Shown: positions 8,747 through 17,772, counted from the stretch's first letter. The stretch: DNA of 64,000 nt from Marvinbryantia formatexigens (GCA_021771035.1 JAETPU010000006.1:1-64000); one strand, 5' to 3'. Numbers and translations are program-made. Notes: a model not told the origin generated them from the sequence alone.

Positions 8747-8861
8747 TACAATATTCGCGTGGAACGCAAATATATCGGAGTTTTGCTCACCGGCCCAACA
8801 GCACAGCCGGCGTTTGGCTTGGCCAAACCGCAAAACATCCCGGCTGGTTCTAATTTTCTGA
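8747..8861 (+). repeat. 115-bp structured repeat, copy B
   Basis: The unit opens with TACAAT. Hairpin 1 is ATTCGCGT/ACGCAAAT (one mismatch), hairpin 2 is CCGGC/GCCGG and hairpin 3 is GTTTGGC/GGCCAAAC. The conserved tail CCGCAAAACATCCCGG follows, then GGTTCTAA. The next copy begins exactly 115 bp later. Confidence 0.85.
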
Positions 8862-8976
8862 TACAATATTCGCGTGGAACGCGAATATATCGGAGTTTTG
8901 CTCACCGGTCCAACTGCACAGCCGGTGTTTAGCTTGGCCAAACCGCAAAACATCCCGGCTGATTCTAAATTCATCC
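8862..8976 (+). repeat. 115-bp structured repeat, copy C
   Basis: This is the tandem neighbour of copy B, largely identical to it. Hairpin 1 is the perfect ATTCGCGT/ACGCGAAT and hairpin 2 is CACCGG/CCGGTG. Another TACAAT follows exactly 115 bp later at 8977, but the third unit is lost after a few bases. Confidence 0.85.
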
Positions 8977-9158
8977 TACAATGTCCTTTGTCCCAATCCC
9001 CCTGCATAACCCTGGCACACGTTTCAGCGCGGCTTCGGACTCACAATCCGGCACATCGGCGCCTTCCCGGGAAGGCGCGTTGACCCGCCGGCTTCGGATC
9101 CGGTTTTTTAGGACAGCCGCAGCTTTCCTGTGTGAGCACAGCTGCGCCCGAATCCCGC

Positions 9159-10028
9159 TCATTCCCGCAAGGCGTCTCCATGCCCCAGCAGCATCTCCCG
9201 GTACTGGGAGGGGCTCAGCCCAATGAGCTGTTTAAAGGTCTTGGAAAAGTGGCTCTGGTCGGAAAAATGCAGCGTACTGGCAATGGCGGACACTGTCAAA
9301 TCCGAGTTTTCCAGCATCTTCTGGGAAAGCAGGATCTTGCGGCGCAGTACATAATGCATGGGAGCCATCCCCAAATAGGTGCGAAACAGCCGGCATAGGT
9401 AGTATTTGTTAATCTGCGCCTGGGCGCTGAGCCTTTCCAGCGTAATCTCCTCACACAGATGGTCGTCGATATAGGTGCGGGTACGGCTGACAAGCGCGTG
9501 TCCCGGTCCGCCCATCTCCCGGGCAGTCTCCATCAGCGGGGACTCAAGGGCTCTGAGCACCAGTGCATAGACCCTTGCCGAAATTTGAAGCTCCAAGGCC
9601 TCTTCATGCTCCCGAACCTGTGCAAACAGGGCCCGGATATCCGGCTCCAAGGGGACGGAATTAAAACAGTAGGGCAGCTGTCCCTGCTCCCCCAGCTGCA
9701 GCATCAGCCTTTCCAAGGGCTTTCCGCGAAAATGAAACCAAAACACCTTCGCCACCTCTTTGGAGTCGGAATAGTACTGATGGGCGTCCGTCAGTTTCAG
9801 GACAATACCCTGTCCCTGGCCCAGCCGGTAATGCTGGTTATACTGAACGACGTGCAGAACCCCCTCCAGCACCACCACCACCAGGTTGTTGCGAAAACTC
9901 TCACGGTTGATATAGAAGGAGGGCGAACTCACAAAACCCATACCGTCTGAAACCACCAGATGTTCCTCGGCAAAGGCAGTAGGTATATAAAAATGAGTGA
10001 ATTGAAAAAAATCTTGATTTTTCAGCAC
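9159..10028 (-). CDS. AraC family transcriptional regulator
   Basis: This 289-residue regulator has an N-terminal cupin-like sensor domain (about residues 20-150, with GQGQGIVLKLTDAH). Two AraC-type helix-turn-helix units follow at about residues 195-285 (LERLSAQAQINKYYLCRLF and the family hallmark DQSHFSKTFKQLIGLSPSQYR). Such proteins sense small molecules, usually sugars, and activate neighbouring genes. It is divergent from the URO-D-like/GH13 operon that starts 238 bp away, so it most likely controls that operon. No ligand is apparent. The C-terminal part is far more certain than the ligand-binding half. Confidence 0.93.
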   Translation of the reverse strand: MLKNQDFFQFTHFYIPTAFAEEHLVVSDGMGFVSSPSFYINRESFRNNLVVVVLEGVLHVVQYNQHYRLGQGQGIVLKLTDAHQYYSDSKEVAKVFWFHFRGKPLERLMLQLGEQGQLPYCFNSVPLEPDIRALFAQVREHEEALELQISARVYALVLRALESPLMETAREMGGPGHALVSRTRTYIDDHLCEEITLERLSAQAQINKYYLCRLFRTYLGMAPMHYVLRRKILLSQKMLENSDLTVSAIASTLHFSDQSHFSKTFKQLIGLSPSQYREMLLGHGDALRE

Positions 10029-10203
10029 GTCCCGCCTCCCAAAATGTCAATCTCATACATGAATTAGGCAATCTCTTCATAGAAAAGCCCCTTCTGTTTC
10101 TATTATACTACTCTTAGAGTCCAAATCATCAGGAAACTTTTTGATTGTCGGAACTTTCTTTCCCTGTCAGCCAGAAAAAATACAGCCTGTTTCTCTCATT
10201 GCA

Positions 10204-10240
10204 GTACCCTGTGTATATGGCTGTACCTTCATATGTGGAC
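10204..10240 (+). promoter_or_regulatory. Possible AraC operator (direct repeats)
   Basis: Two imperfect direct repeats, GCAGTACCCT (10202) and GCTGTACCTT (10221), lie 19 bp apart just ahead of the operon start, where an AraC activator would bind. This is suggestive only. Confidence 0.3.
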
Positions 10241-10266
10241 GACTACTATTTTGAGGAGGATTTTTC

Positions 10267-11505
10267 ATGAACGATCGGCAAATTCTACGGGAACTGGTAA
10301 GGCGCTATGCCCAGGCGGCCCATGAGGACTGCAACGCCCAGCGCCTGGCGCTGCATAAGGCGGTCAATGATCTTCACCCCATCCGTCCGGTGGTTTTAAT
10401 CAATGAAATCCCCTGGAACGAGCTGGACTTTGACGGTTCCCTCACCCTGCACTGCCAGGATCCCTACTTCCGCAGTGTGGAGCAGACGCTGCGGCGCACC
10501 CTGTTTCAATGGAAGTATTTCCCCGCCGATATGACGATAACCCCTTTTCTGCCGGTACAGAAGGTCATCCATTCCACGGGAATCGGCGTAGAAATCCATG
10601 AGGAGATCCGCGCCACTGACGAAACCAACCATATTGTCTCCCATAAATATGAAAGCCAGTTTTCCACCGAGGAGGACCTGGAAAAGCTCCACGAACCGGT
10701 TATCACCTATGATCAGGAGGCCACCTGGAACACCTTCGTAAAGCTCTCTGAGGCTGTCGGGGATCTCATCCCGGTACAGATTGTAGGCGAAGCCACCGGT
10801 TATGATCTCGGCTGTAAGAACTGGGATATCATCGCCAACTTCATGACCGTGGACGATCTGCTCTATGGGATGATCGATGAGCCGGAATTCATGCATAAGC
10901 TGGTGGGTAAGCTCACGGACATCTTTTTGAGTACCGTACGTCAATATGAGGAACTCAATCTCATCGATCCCTTTCCTCAATATCTGCACTGTACCGGCGC
11001 TTCCAGCGATGATCTGAAAAAGGAACCTCTGGATATGGAGCACGTCCGGGCCAAAAATGTATGGGGCCGCGGCCTGGCTCAAATCCTCTCCACCGTCTCC
11101 CCTGAAATGCACGACGAATTTGATATCACCTATATGAAACGGGCGATGGAGCCCTTCGGCTTAGTATACTATGGCTGCTGCGAGCCGCTGGACCGGAAAA
11201 TTGACATTCTGCGCCAGCTGCCCAACCTGCGCAAAATCTCCATCTCCCCCTGGGCCGATGCAGCGCGTTCAGCCCAAGCCATCGGCAGGGACTATGTGGC
11301 CTCCGTCAAGCCCAATCCCGCCAACGTGGCGGCGGGAAGGCTGGACAAAACCCTTATCCACCAGGAGCTCTCCGGTATCCTCACCGCCTGCCGCACCCAT
11401 GAAACGCCCTGCGAGCTGGTACTCAAGGATATCAGCACCGCTTCCCACCGCCTGGAAAATCTCATCGAGTGGGAGCAAATCGCCATGCGCCTGGTTCAGG
11501 AGTAA
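10267..11505 (+). CDS. URO-D-like methyltransferase family protein
   Basis: This 412-residue protein belongs to the uroporphyrinogen decarboxylase-like superfamily, in the branch that contains corrinoid methyltransferases such as MtaA/CmuA and many uncharacterised gut Clostridial proteins. Recognisable parts are the YYGCCEPLDRKID segment near residue 300, followed by the LRKISISPWAD strand that lines the barrel. No corrinoid protein or haem gene is nearby, so true haem synthesis is unlikely. It begins an apparent operon with a GH13 enzyme (70 bp gap) and faces an AraC regulator, which ties it to sugar use. An AGGAGG site precedes the ATG. The reaction is unknown. Confidence 0.8.
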   Translation: MNDRQILRELVRRYAQAAHEDCNAQRLALHKAVNDLHPIRPVVLINEIPWNELDFDGSLTLHCQDPYFRSVEQTLRRTLFQWKYFPADMTITPFLPVQKVIHSTGIGVEIHEEIRATDETNHIVSHKYESQFSTEEDLEKLHEPVITYDQEATWNTFVKLSEAVGDLIPVQIVGEATGYDLGCKNWDIIANFMTVDDLLYGMIDEPEFMHKLVGKLTDIFLSTVRQYEELNLIDPFPQYLHCTGASSDDLKKEPLDMEHVRAKNVWGRGLAQILSTVSPEMHDEFDITYMKRAMEPFGLVYYGCCEPLDRKIDILRQLPNLRKISISPWADAARSAQAIGRDYVASVKPNPANVAAGRLDKTLIHQELSGILTACRTHETPCELVLKDISTASHRLENLIEWEQIAMRLVQE

Positions 11506-11574
11506 CCCGGGCGCAGTTCCGTCCGTCCCCCGGGTAACCGGGGAATATCCCAAGCACAGGCTGGAGGTCAATTC

Positions 11575-13299
11575 ATGAACTATCAGGTTATCGATACCCC
11601 GCAGTTTGCCCGGGAACTGGTCATCTATGAGGTGGCAACTCCCAACTTCACCACAACCGGCGGCCCCGAGTCCGGCACCTTTGCATCCCTGGCTGAAAAA
11701 ATGCCCTATCTGCAGGATCTGGGCGTCAATGCAATCTGGCTGTCCGGCCATCAGCTCTGCAACGGAACCCATTTCTATAATATTTGGAACGAATATGCCT
11801 GCATCCGCCCCGATGTACTGGATCCCCGTCTGGGCAGCGAGGAGGATTTCCGGGCAATGGTGGACTGTGCCCACCGGCATTCCATCCGTGTACTGCTGGA
11901 TGTGATTACCCACGGCGTCATGAGGGACAGCCCGCTGGTCACCGAGCATCCGTCCTGGTTTAAAGAGGGCACCTGGGGGATGGCGGATTTCGACTGGTTC
12001 GGCGGCCATCAGGATCTGGACGACTGGTGGGTACAAACCTGGAGCCGCTATGTGCAACAGTATGGAATCGACGGCTTTCGCCTGGATGTCGCCACGTACC
12101 GCAACGATCTCTGGGCCGCCGTCCGAAAACGCGCCGCCGATGCCGGGCATCCCATCGTCATTCTGGCGGAAAACGGCCCGGCGGTGCGGGGCGTTGTGGA
12201 TATGCTCCAAAAGGGCGAAACCATCGTGGAATCCTTCGGGGAGGCGCCATCCCTGGGGCTTCTGGACAATGTGGCACAGTATTGCAGAGACTGGCAGCGG
12301 GGCATCACGGAAACCTATACGGCCTCGATCTATTACCAAGACGGCACCGTCCAGGAGCAGCCGGAGCTGCGCCTCGTGCGGGAGCCCGACCGCAAGGAGC
12401 TAATCCCCTGCCCGTCCGGTGCCGCGTATGAAACCCATAAGGCTGTATTCCGGATTGAGAACGCCCGGCTGGATAAGCCCGTCCGCAATGTGGTAGTCCG
12501 CAATAATCAGAACCGTGTCTGGAACTCCAATCTGGACGGTATCCTGACGGTAGATTACCGGATTGAGACCTGTGTCTCTCAAAACACTCTGTACCTTCAA
12601 ATTCCCCTCCGGGTCCAGGACGGGCAGATGATGTCCGTCCAGCTGAGCTGCCATGACAACGGCTGGGAGGGCTTTCCCCCGGAGGAAAACCCTTATGCGG
12701 CCCGGGGGCGGCGGCATATCATGGGATATTCCGTACTCCTGGCCCCGGCAGTCCCCATTTTGATGTCCGGGGAGGAGTTCGACGCCGGCTACCGCCCCCT
12801 GCCGCACCTGTCCGCCCGCCTTTACGAAAAAGAGAACCTGGGCAGCGGCCGGTGGTTGTATGGAAGCTGGATTGACTGGGAACAGCTGAATCATCCCGAC
12901 AAACGCGCCATGCTGGAGGATACCAAGCGCCTTCTGGCTATCCGCAGGAAATTTTCCCACCTCATCAGCCCTTGCCTCATGGGGGAATCGCAGGCCCGCT
13001 GCATCCCGCTGCCTTCCTCCCAGCCCCGGCTTCCCGTCCCCTATCTGTACCTATCGCAGGACTCTGGCGAAGGTCTTCTGGTGTTGGCCAACCCTTCTCA
13101 AACCGAGAGTGCCGCCCTTCAAATCGACTTTCACACAGCCCTGGCCCCCGGCTGCAGCTATACGGCCACTCCCCTCTTTGGAATGGAGCCCTTCTGCAAA
13201 GAGCTGGACGCCCAGGCGCTCTCAAAGGAGGTCTGGCGCCTATTGCCCGATTGCCGGCCCGGCGGCGGCGTGGGGGTAATCCACCTACTCAAAAAATAA
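11575..13299 (+). CDS. GH13 alpha-amylase family glycosidase
   Basis: This is a 574-residue, apparently cytoplasmic enzyme (no signal peptide). The catalytic barrel shows the GH13 regions: region I DVITHG (D109, H113), region II GFRLD with nucleophile D171, region III ILAEN with acid/base E199, and region IV SCHDNG with H360-D361. Between regions III and IV lies a non-catalytic insertion of roughly 110 residues (about 245-350), rich in beta strand. A normal GH13 C-terminal beta domain ends the protein. Region I has Thr-His where Asn-His is usual. It follows the URO-D-like gene in one operon under likely AraC control and is closed by the terminator at 13307. The substrate is probably an alpha-glucoside or a sugar phosphate/sucrose-type compound; this is inference. 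Confidence 0.9.
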   Translation: MNYQVIDTPQFARELVIYEVATPNFTTTGGPESGTFASLAEKMPYLQDLGVNAIWLSGHQLCNGTHFYNIWNEYACIRPDVLDPRLGSEEDFRAMVDCAHRHSIRVLLDVITHGVMRDSPLVTEHPSWFKEGTWGMADFDWFGGHQDLDDWWVQTWSRYVQQYGIDGFRLDVATYRNDLWAAVRKRAADAGHPIVILAENGPAVRGVVDMLQKGETIVESFGEAPSLGLLDNVAQYCRDWQRGITETYTASIYYQDGTVQEQPELRLVREPDRKELIPCPSGAAYETHKAVFRIENARLDKPVRNVVVRNNQNRVWNSNLDGILTVDYRIETCVSQNTLYLQIPLRVQDGQMMSVQLSCHDNGWEGFPPEENPYAARGRRHIMGYSVLLAPAVPILMSGEEFDAGYRPLPHLSARLYEKENLGSGRWLYGSWIDWEQLNHPDKRAMLEDTKRLLAIRRKFSHLISPCLMGESQARCIPLPSSQPRLPVPYLYLSQDSGEGLLVLANPSQTESAALQIDFHTALAPGCSYTATPLFGMEPFCKELDAQALSKEVWRLLPDCRPGGGVGVIHLLKK

Positions 13300-13306
13300 T
13301 TCTATC

Positions 13307-13342
13307 ACAGGCCCTGATTGCTGCAGGGCCTGTTTCTTTTTC
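13307..13342 (+). terminator. Terminator of the GH13 operon
   Basis: A perfect 10-bp stem (ACAGGCCCTG / CAGGGCCTGT) followed by TTTCTTTTT, directly after the stop codon. Confidence 0.85.
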
Positions 13343-13395
13343 CTTTCCCCTCTCCTCCCCCTGCAAAACCCGCTCCTCTCTCGCAGTCGGAGGAA

Positions 13396-13431
13396 TAAAA
13401 ATGAGAGGATCTCCCTTGGAGCGATCCTCTC
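13396..13431 (-). terminator. Terminator of the ribbon-helix-helix gene
   Basis: The stem GAGAGGATC/GATCCTCTC, read on the minus strand, is followed by a T-rich stretch, 26 nt after the stop of the gene at 13457. Confidence 0.65.
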
Positions 13432-13456
13432 CTTCCTATTGCCGCCGTTGAACCCT

Positions 13457-13663
13457 CTATGGCTTTTGTTCCTCTTCAATTTTAACAATGGGGATAGCTG
13501 CTTCCAGGAGAAGATTGATTAGTTCATTCCTGGAACGATTGGTCTGCGCTGACAAATCGTCCAGCTTTGTAATCGTTTCGTCTTTCATGCGAACAGACAC
13601 AATTTTATATCCATCGTCACCCTTGCGGGCGGTTTTCTTTGTAATTTTAATTTCCTTTGCCAT
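13457..13663 (-). CDS. Ribbon-helix-helix (CopG/Arc-type) DNA-binding protein
   Basis: This 68-residue protein has a basic N-terminus (KEIKITKKTARK), a beta strand YKIVSVRMK that would form the DNA-contacting ribbon, then helices DETITKLDDLSAQT and SRNELINLLLEAAI. This is the classic ribbon-helix-helix layout. Such proteins bind DNA as dimers, often as autorepressors or plasmid/antitoxin regulators; no toxin gene lies beside it. The start at 13663 is chosen over 13687 because AAGGAG sits 7 nt upstream of it. The upstream DNA is very A/T-rich with repeated TATAA strings, a plausible operator zone. It may regulate the isomerase-like gene that starts 400 bp away in the opposite direction. Confidence 0.85.
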   Translation of the reverse strand: MAKEIKITKKTARKGDDGYKIVSVRMKDETITKLDDLSAQTNRSRNELINLLLEAAIPIVKIEEEQKP

Positions 13664-14063
13664 GTTAATCACTCCTTGCAGTTCCATTCTAACTTGACAA
13701 GAATAATTTTAGTATGTTATAATTTTGTAGTTTTAATACACTATTAATTTATAGTTATAATATATATCAGCTGTTGCGGAAGATCGTACAGGGGCGTGTG
13801 TCAATGAAAAGGGGCATCCATTTTCCCGTACCTCCCACAGTAATCCGCCCAGAACGCAAAACCGAATCATGCTAAATTCTCCGCCGGCTTTCTGTTCTCA
13901 TTTTATGACTGTTGCCCAGATAAACCCATAAAATACGGCGAAATCGTCTATATCACTCCCGAAAAAAACGTGCTATAATATCAACTGTTAAAGTAGTGGT
14001 GTATATTGTATGTGCTCGTGCACGTATCGATTCAGCCGAGGATTTATCAGGAGGTATTGATCC
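13664..14063. other. Divergent regulatory region
   Basis: This lies between the ribbon-helix-helix gene and the isomerase-like gene. The left third is strikingly A/T-rich (13700-13770). An extended -10 element TGCTATAAT (TATAAT at 13974-13979) probably starts transcription toward 14064. No open frame with a ribosome site is visible. Confidence 0.5.
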
Positions 14064-15554
14064 ATGATTTCAAAGAATATTCCCACCGTAAAACTGGGTA
14101 TTATCGCAGTCAGCCGGGACTGCTTTGTCATTTCCCTGTCCGAACGCCGCCGGGGAGAACTGGCCGAAAGCTGTAAAAACATCGGTCTGAACGTCTATGA
14201 AGCCAAAACCACTGTGGAAAATGAGCGGGATATGCTCAAAGCGGTGCAGGAGGTCAAGGATGCCGGATGCAACGCCCTCACCGTATTCCTGGGCAACTTC
14301 GGTCCGGAAACCCCCGAAACCCTGATTGCCAAAAACTTCAGCGGGCCGGTGATGTATGCCGCTGCTGCCGAGGAGGCCGGCAAGGATCTCATCAACGGAC
14401 GGGGCGACGCCTACTGCGGGATGCTCAACTGCTCCTATAACCTGGGGCTTCGCAAAATTAAGGCCTATATCCCGGAATATCCGGTCGGCACCGCCGATGA
14501 AATCGCACAGATGATGGCGGACTTCGTTCCGGTGGCCCGCACTGTCCTGGGCCTGTCAAATCTTAAAATCATCACCTTCGGCCCCCGTCCACAGGATTTC
14601 TTTGCCTGCAATGCTCCCATCAAGCCCCTGTATGACATTGGTGTGGAGATTGAGGAGAACTCCGAGTTGGATCTGCTGGTGGCCTTCCGAAGCCATGCCG
14701 GAGACGAAAGAATCGAGCAGGTGGCGGCGGATATGGCCGCAGAATTGGGCGTGGACGGCAACCAGTACCCCAGCCTTCTGCCCAAGCTGGCCCAGTATGA
14801 GCTCACCCTGCTGGATTGGGCCGAGGAGCACCGGGGCGCCAGGGAGTACGTGGCCTTTGCCAACAAGTGCTGGCCCGCGTTCCCAACCGAGTTTGGCTTC
14901 GAGCCCTGCTATGTGAACAGCCGCCTGGCCTCCCAGGGAATCCCTGTGGCCTGTGAGGTGGATATTTACGGCGCGCTCAGCGAGTATATCGGCACCTGTG
15001 TCACTCAGGATGCGGTCACCCTCTTGGATATCAACAATTCGGTTCCCAGCGATCTGTTTGAGCGTCATATTGCCCCCAATACCAACTATACCATTCAAGA
15101 CACCTTCATGGGCTTCCACTGCGGCAATACCCCTATCTGCAAATTGTCCAAGGGTAAGCTCAATTACCAGATTATTCAGAACCGCCTGATTGAAAAGGGC
15201 GGTGAGCCGGATGTCACCCGGGGCACCCTGGAGGGTGATTTGGCTCCCGGAGAAATCACCTTCTTCCGTCTGCAGTCCGCTGCGGACGCCACCCTGCACA
15301 GCTATATCGCCCAGGGCGAGGTGCTTCCAACCGCTACAGGTTCCTTTGGCGGAATCGGAATCTTCGCCATTCCGGAGATGGGCCGGTTCTACCGCCATGT
15401 GCTGATTGCCAAACGTTACCCCCACCATGGCGCTGTGGCCTTCGGCCATCACGGCAAAGCGCTCTACAGCATTTTCCAGTATTTAGGCATCTCGGATATT
15501 GCGTTCAACCAGCCCAAGGAAATGCGGTATGAGGACGAGAATCCCTTTGCTTAA
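14064..15554 (+). CDS. L-fucose/L-arabinose isomerase family protein
   Basis: This 496-residue protein matches the bacterial fucose/arabinose isomerase-like family: an N-terminal Rossmann-type domain (FLGNFGPETPETL near residue 76), a middle domain with LLVAFRSHAGDERI, and a C-terminal domain with the conserved GFHCGNTP stretch and a terminal HHGAVAFGHHG metal-type histidine cluster near residue 455. These enzymes interconvert aldoses and ketoses with Mn2+. The actual sugar is uncertain, since many such proteins are not true L-fucose isomerases. A CAGGAGGT site lies 7 nt before the ATG; a terminator follows at 15721. It stands in the same neighbourhood as the GH13 operon, which suggests a linked sugar pathway. 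Confidence 0.88.
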   Translation: MISKNIPTVKLGIIAVSRDCFVISLSERRRGELAESCKNIGLNVYEAKTTVENERDMLKAVQEVKDAGCNALTVFLGNFGPETPETLIAKNFSGPVMYAAAAEEAGKDLINGRGDAYCGMLNCSYNLGLRKIKAYIPEYPVGTADEIAQMMADFVPVARTVLGLSNLKIITFGPRPQDFFACNAPIKPLYDIGVEIEENSELDLLVAFRSHAGDERIEQVAADMAAELGVDGNQYPSLLPKLAQYELTLLDWAEEHRGAREYVAFANKCWPAFPTEFGFEPCYVNSRLASQGIPVACEVDIYGALSEYIGTCVTQDAVTLLDINNSVPSDLFERHIAPNTNYTIQDTFMGFHCGNTPICKLSKGKLNYQIIQNRLIEKGGEPDVTRGTLEGDLAPGEITFFRLQSAADATLHSYIAQGEVLPTATGSFGGIGIFAIPEMGRFYRHVLIAKRYPHHGAVAFGHHGKALYSIFQYLGISDIAFNQPKEMRYEDENPFA

Positions 15555-15720
15555 CCCCTTTTCCCCTGCGGCCCCATTCCGGCCTTGAAACATTAACGCT
15601 CACAGGGTTTCCCGTGAGGATATAGGAAACGAATCCGGACGCGCCTGAGAATCCTGGAATCCGGCAAACTTCCGGCTTTCCCTGTTCTTGGCAATCCCGG
15701 TTCCTTCACTAATCAAAAAG

Positions 15721-15757
15721 ACAAGGCCCTCCCCGAATGGGGAAGGCCTTTCTTTGT
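15721..15757 (+). terminator. Terminator after the isomerase gene
   Basis: A 12-bp stem with one mismatch (AAGGCCCTCCCC / GGGGAAGGCCTT), a GAAT loop, then TTCTTTG. It lies about 165 nt after the stop; nothing else is seen in 15555-15894. Confidence 0.75.
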
Positions 15758-15894
15758 TCGACTATTCACAAACATTCCCGAGCCATCATGAACCGAACCT
15801 GAAAAAATCGGATAGCAAGCGCTCCGGAGGCTTTGGGGAGGAATGCCGGAAATCCTGTCCCCGCATCCATTTTAAAAAGTTCCCTCAGCCGCGG

Positions 15895-16680
15895 TTAGGA
15901 TACCCGCCGGGCAATGACAGCCAGGCGCCCGTCCTGCGTGTGGTAGGAGCAGGTGGAAAGAGTAATCAGTTCATCCCCGTACTGTGGAGTAATTCCCGTT
16001 TCATACAAAGCCGTCTCCCTGAGGGATCGGATAAACCCGTCGAACTCCTCCTGGCTCTGCGCCTGGATAAAGTCATAGTACCGAAAGCCCTCCTCGCCGT
16101 CTGCTGGCACCTGTGTGAGAATCACCGCTGCAATCTCATAGGTCCGCCGTTCATACAGCGTATCGAACTGAATGATAGGATGCTCTGTATAAAATTCTTT
16201 CTCCTTATACTGCTCCAGCTGCCCAAACATCCCGCCGTTTTTCATGCAGTGCCCATAGATTACCAAATTCGTGCTGGGCAGCCCGGCGTCACAGCGGTAG
16301 TCCAGAAAGGGCGTCCCGGAATAATCATAATTCTTCTGAAAATTTCTTCGCAGGTAGAATTGGGGATCGGTTGGCGTTGCCATCACAGGATAGTTGATTT
16401 TCGTCCCGTCAATTTTCAGCCAGCCCACCAAATCCGGGTTTTCCCGGGCCAGTTCCCGGTATTCAGGCAGAATTCCCTGCTCCTCCCCGGAACTCTCCTC
16501 AATCTGGGATGCGCTGGACACCCGCTGGGCAAGATCATCAAAGGCGGTCTCGCTCTGATAATCCCGATATAAAATCGATACAATCTTCCAAAGAGAAAAA
16601 CAAAAGACAACAAGTGCCGCTATCAGACAGATGGTAAGCAGCGGGGATGTGCGTCTTGTCTTGCCCCGTAGATGCTTCAT
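15895..16680 (-). CDS. Class B sortase
   Basis: This 261-residue membrane-anchored cysteine transpeptidase has one N-terminal helix (about residues 13-35). The sortase barrel follows, with catalytic H144 (YGHCM), C244 (TLSTCSY) and R252. Class B features are the DGTKINYPVM segment and the FLDYRC turn. Clostridial class B enzymes attach surface proteins carrying an (S/P)PXTG-like or NVQTG-like signal to peptidoglycan, or build pili. No gene in the window encodes a recognisable sorting signal, so substrates are encoded elsewhere. It appears monocistronic, with a GGAAAGGA site before the ATG. Confidence 0.93.
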   Translation of the reverse strand: MKHLRGKTRRTSPLLTICLIAALVVFCFSLWKIVSILYRDYQSETAFDDLAQRVSSASQIEESSGEEQGILPEYRELARENPDLVGWLKIDGTKINYPVMATPTDPQFYLRRNFQKNYDYSGTPFLDYRCDAGLPSTNLVIYGHCMKNGGMFGQLEQYKEKEFYTEHPIIQFDTLYERRTYEIAAVILTQVPADGEEGFRYYDFIQAQSQEEFDGFIRSLRETALYETGITPQYGDELITLSTCSYHTQDGRLAVIARRVS

Positions 16681-16929
16681 AATCAGTTTTTCCTTTCCAA
16701 ATCCAGGATGAATCTATGATACATTCTTTTAATCACACCGCTTTATGGTTTATGAGCCGATATGGCCTGTGTCCGCTCAAGGATACAAATTCTGCATCCC
16801 ACAGGCTTGCCCCCGCCATAGGGTTCATGTTCCTGATATCAGCGATTTTATTCATTCTATCAAAAAACAGGCGGAAGTTCAACGCAAGAGCTCCGCTGCT
16901 CACTTATTATAACTGGAGGGTGAACTTTT

Positions 16930-17217
16930 ATGACGGTTGGTACCTTAGAACTGCATCTGCACACGCCTTGGATTCATTCCATGCAGGAAAAACGCCTGCT
17001 CATCAAGCACATCACCGAGCGGATCCATCATCGTTTCCCAATCTGCGCCAGTGAAATCGATGCCTTTCATGAGCTCCATATGGTGGTGCTGGGCATTGCC
17101 TGCGTGGCTGGATACCCGGGAATGGAACAAACTGTATTGGACAGGGTTTACCAATACATTCAAGCCAACACGGATGCGGAATTTGTGGACGTAATCCGCC
17201 GTACCCTCACCACCTAG
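16930..17217 (+). CDS. DUF503 (YlxP-like) protein
   Basis: This 95-residue protein has the DUF503 pattern: an N-terminal LELHLHTPWIHSMQEKR strand-helix, then ICASEIDAFHELHMVVLGIACVAG and a final helix. In Bacillus the YlxP gene lies in the nusA-infB-rbfA cluster, suggesting a ribosome-linked role that is unproven. Here it is separate, ahead of a YjbQ gene with a 165-bp gap that holds no gene. A GGAGGG site precedes the ATG. The stop is TAG. Confidence 0.9.
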   Translation: MTVGTLELHLHTPWIHSMQEKRLLIKHITERIHHRFPICASEIDAFHELHMVVLGIACVAGYPGMEQTVLDRVYQYIQANTDAEFVDVIRRTLTT

Positions 17218-17382
17218 CCCGGAGGACGGCAGCTTTCTACTCTCCCCATTTTCAAACGCCGGTGTCTGCCGGAGACGCCAAATTCTCCGTCAGGGCAGAC
17301 TCCCGTATCTGCGGCCTGCCCCCGCCGGCAGCATTTCAGCCCGGATTTTAGCGAAACTTCCCCGAAAGGACGGATCGATATC

Positions 17383-17772
17383 ATGGAAATTACTCTGCAC
17401 ACCCCACAGGAGGGCTTCGTACCCATCACCCGGCAGATCCAGCAGGCCGTCTTGCAAAGCGGTATCAAATCCGGCATCTGCCTGGTGTTCTGTCCCCATA
17501 CCACCGCAGGCATTACCATCAATGAAAATACGGATCCGGATGTGGTGCAGGATTTGCTGCTGGCCCTCGATAAGGCGTTCCCGGAGGATCCCAGGTTCCG
17601 CCATGCCGAAGGCAACTCTGCCGCTCACTGCAAGGCCAGCTCCATGGGGAGCAGCGTAAGTATACCCGTTCAGGATAGCCGTCTTGTACTGGGCACCTGG
17701 CAGGGCGTGTATTTCTGTGAATTTGACGGTCCCAGAACCCGCCGGGTCGTGGTACAGGTGATAGGCTCGTGA
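17383..17772 (+). CDS. YjbQ/UPF0047 family protein
   Basis: This 129-residue small beta-barrel protein of the YjbQ family shows the conserved CPHTTAGITINEN motif (about residues 28-40) and the C-terminal GTWQGVYFCEFDGPR motif. His39-type and Glu residues of these motifs form the presumed active site. Some members can make thiamine phosphate at a low level, but the physiological role is unknown. The gene overlaps the next by 4 nt (GTGA), so the two are translationally coupled, which is informative about function. A GAAAGG site precedes the ATG. Confidence 0.92.
   Translation: MEITLHTPQEGFVPITRQIQQAVLQSGIKSGICLVFCPHTTAGITINENTDPDVVQDLLLALDKAFPEDPRFRHAEGNSAAHCKASSMGSSVSIPVQDSRLVLGTWQGVYFCEFDGPRTRRVVVQVIGS

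Larger units (their letters stand above)
8274..9158. other. Intergenic repeat-bearing region
   Basis: This holds a terminator at 8586-8623, two tandem 115-bp repeats plus the first bases of a third (8747-8990), and a perfect 20-bp palindrome centred at 9068/9069 (arms GCGCCTTCCC). Small frames here are repeat-derived and not credible as genes. Confidence 0.7.

Noticed and set aside
8573-9007. Minus-strand frame across the repeats at 8.7 kb
   Set aside because: The peptide itself repeats (FCGLAK...SKTPIY) because the DNA does; no ribosome site.
16716-17054. Plus-strand frame with one hydrophobic stretch
   Set aside because: It overlaps the start of the clear DUF503 gene in another frame and has no ribosome site.
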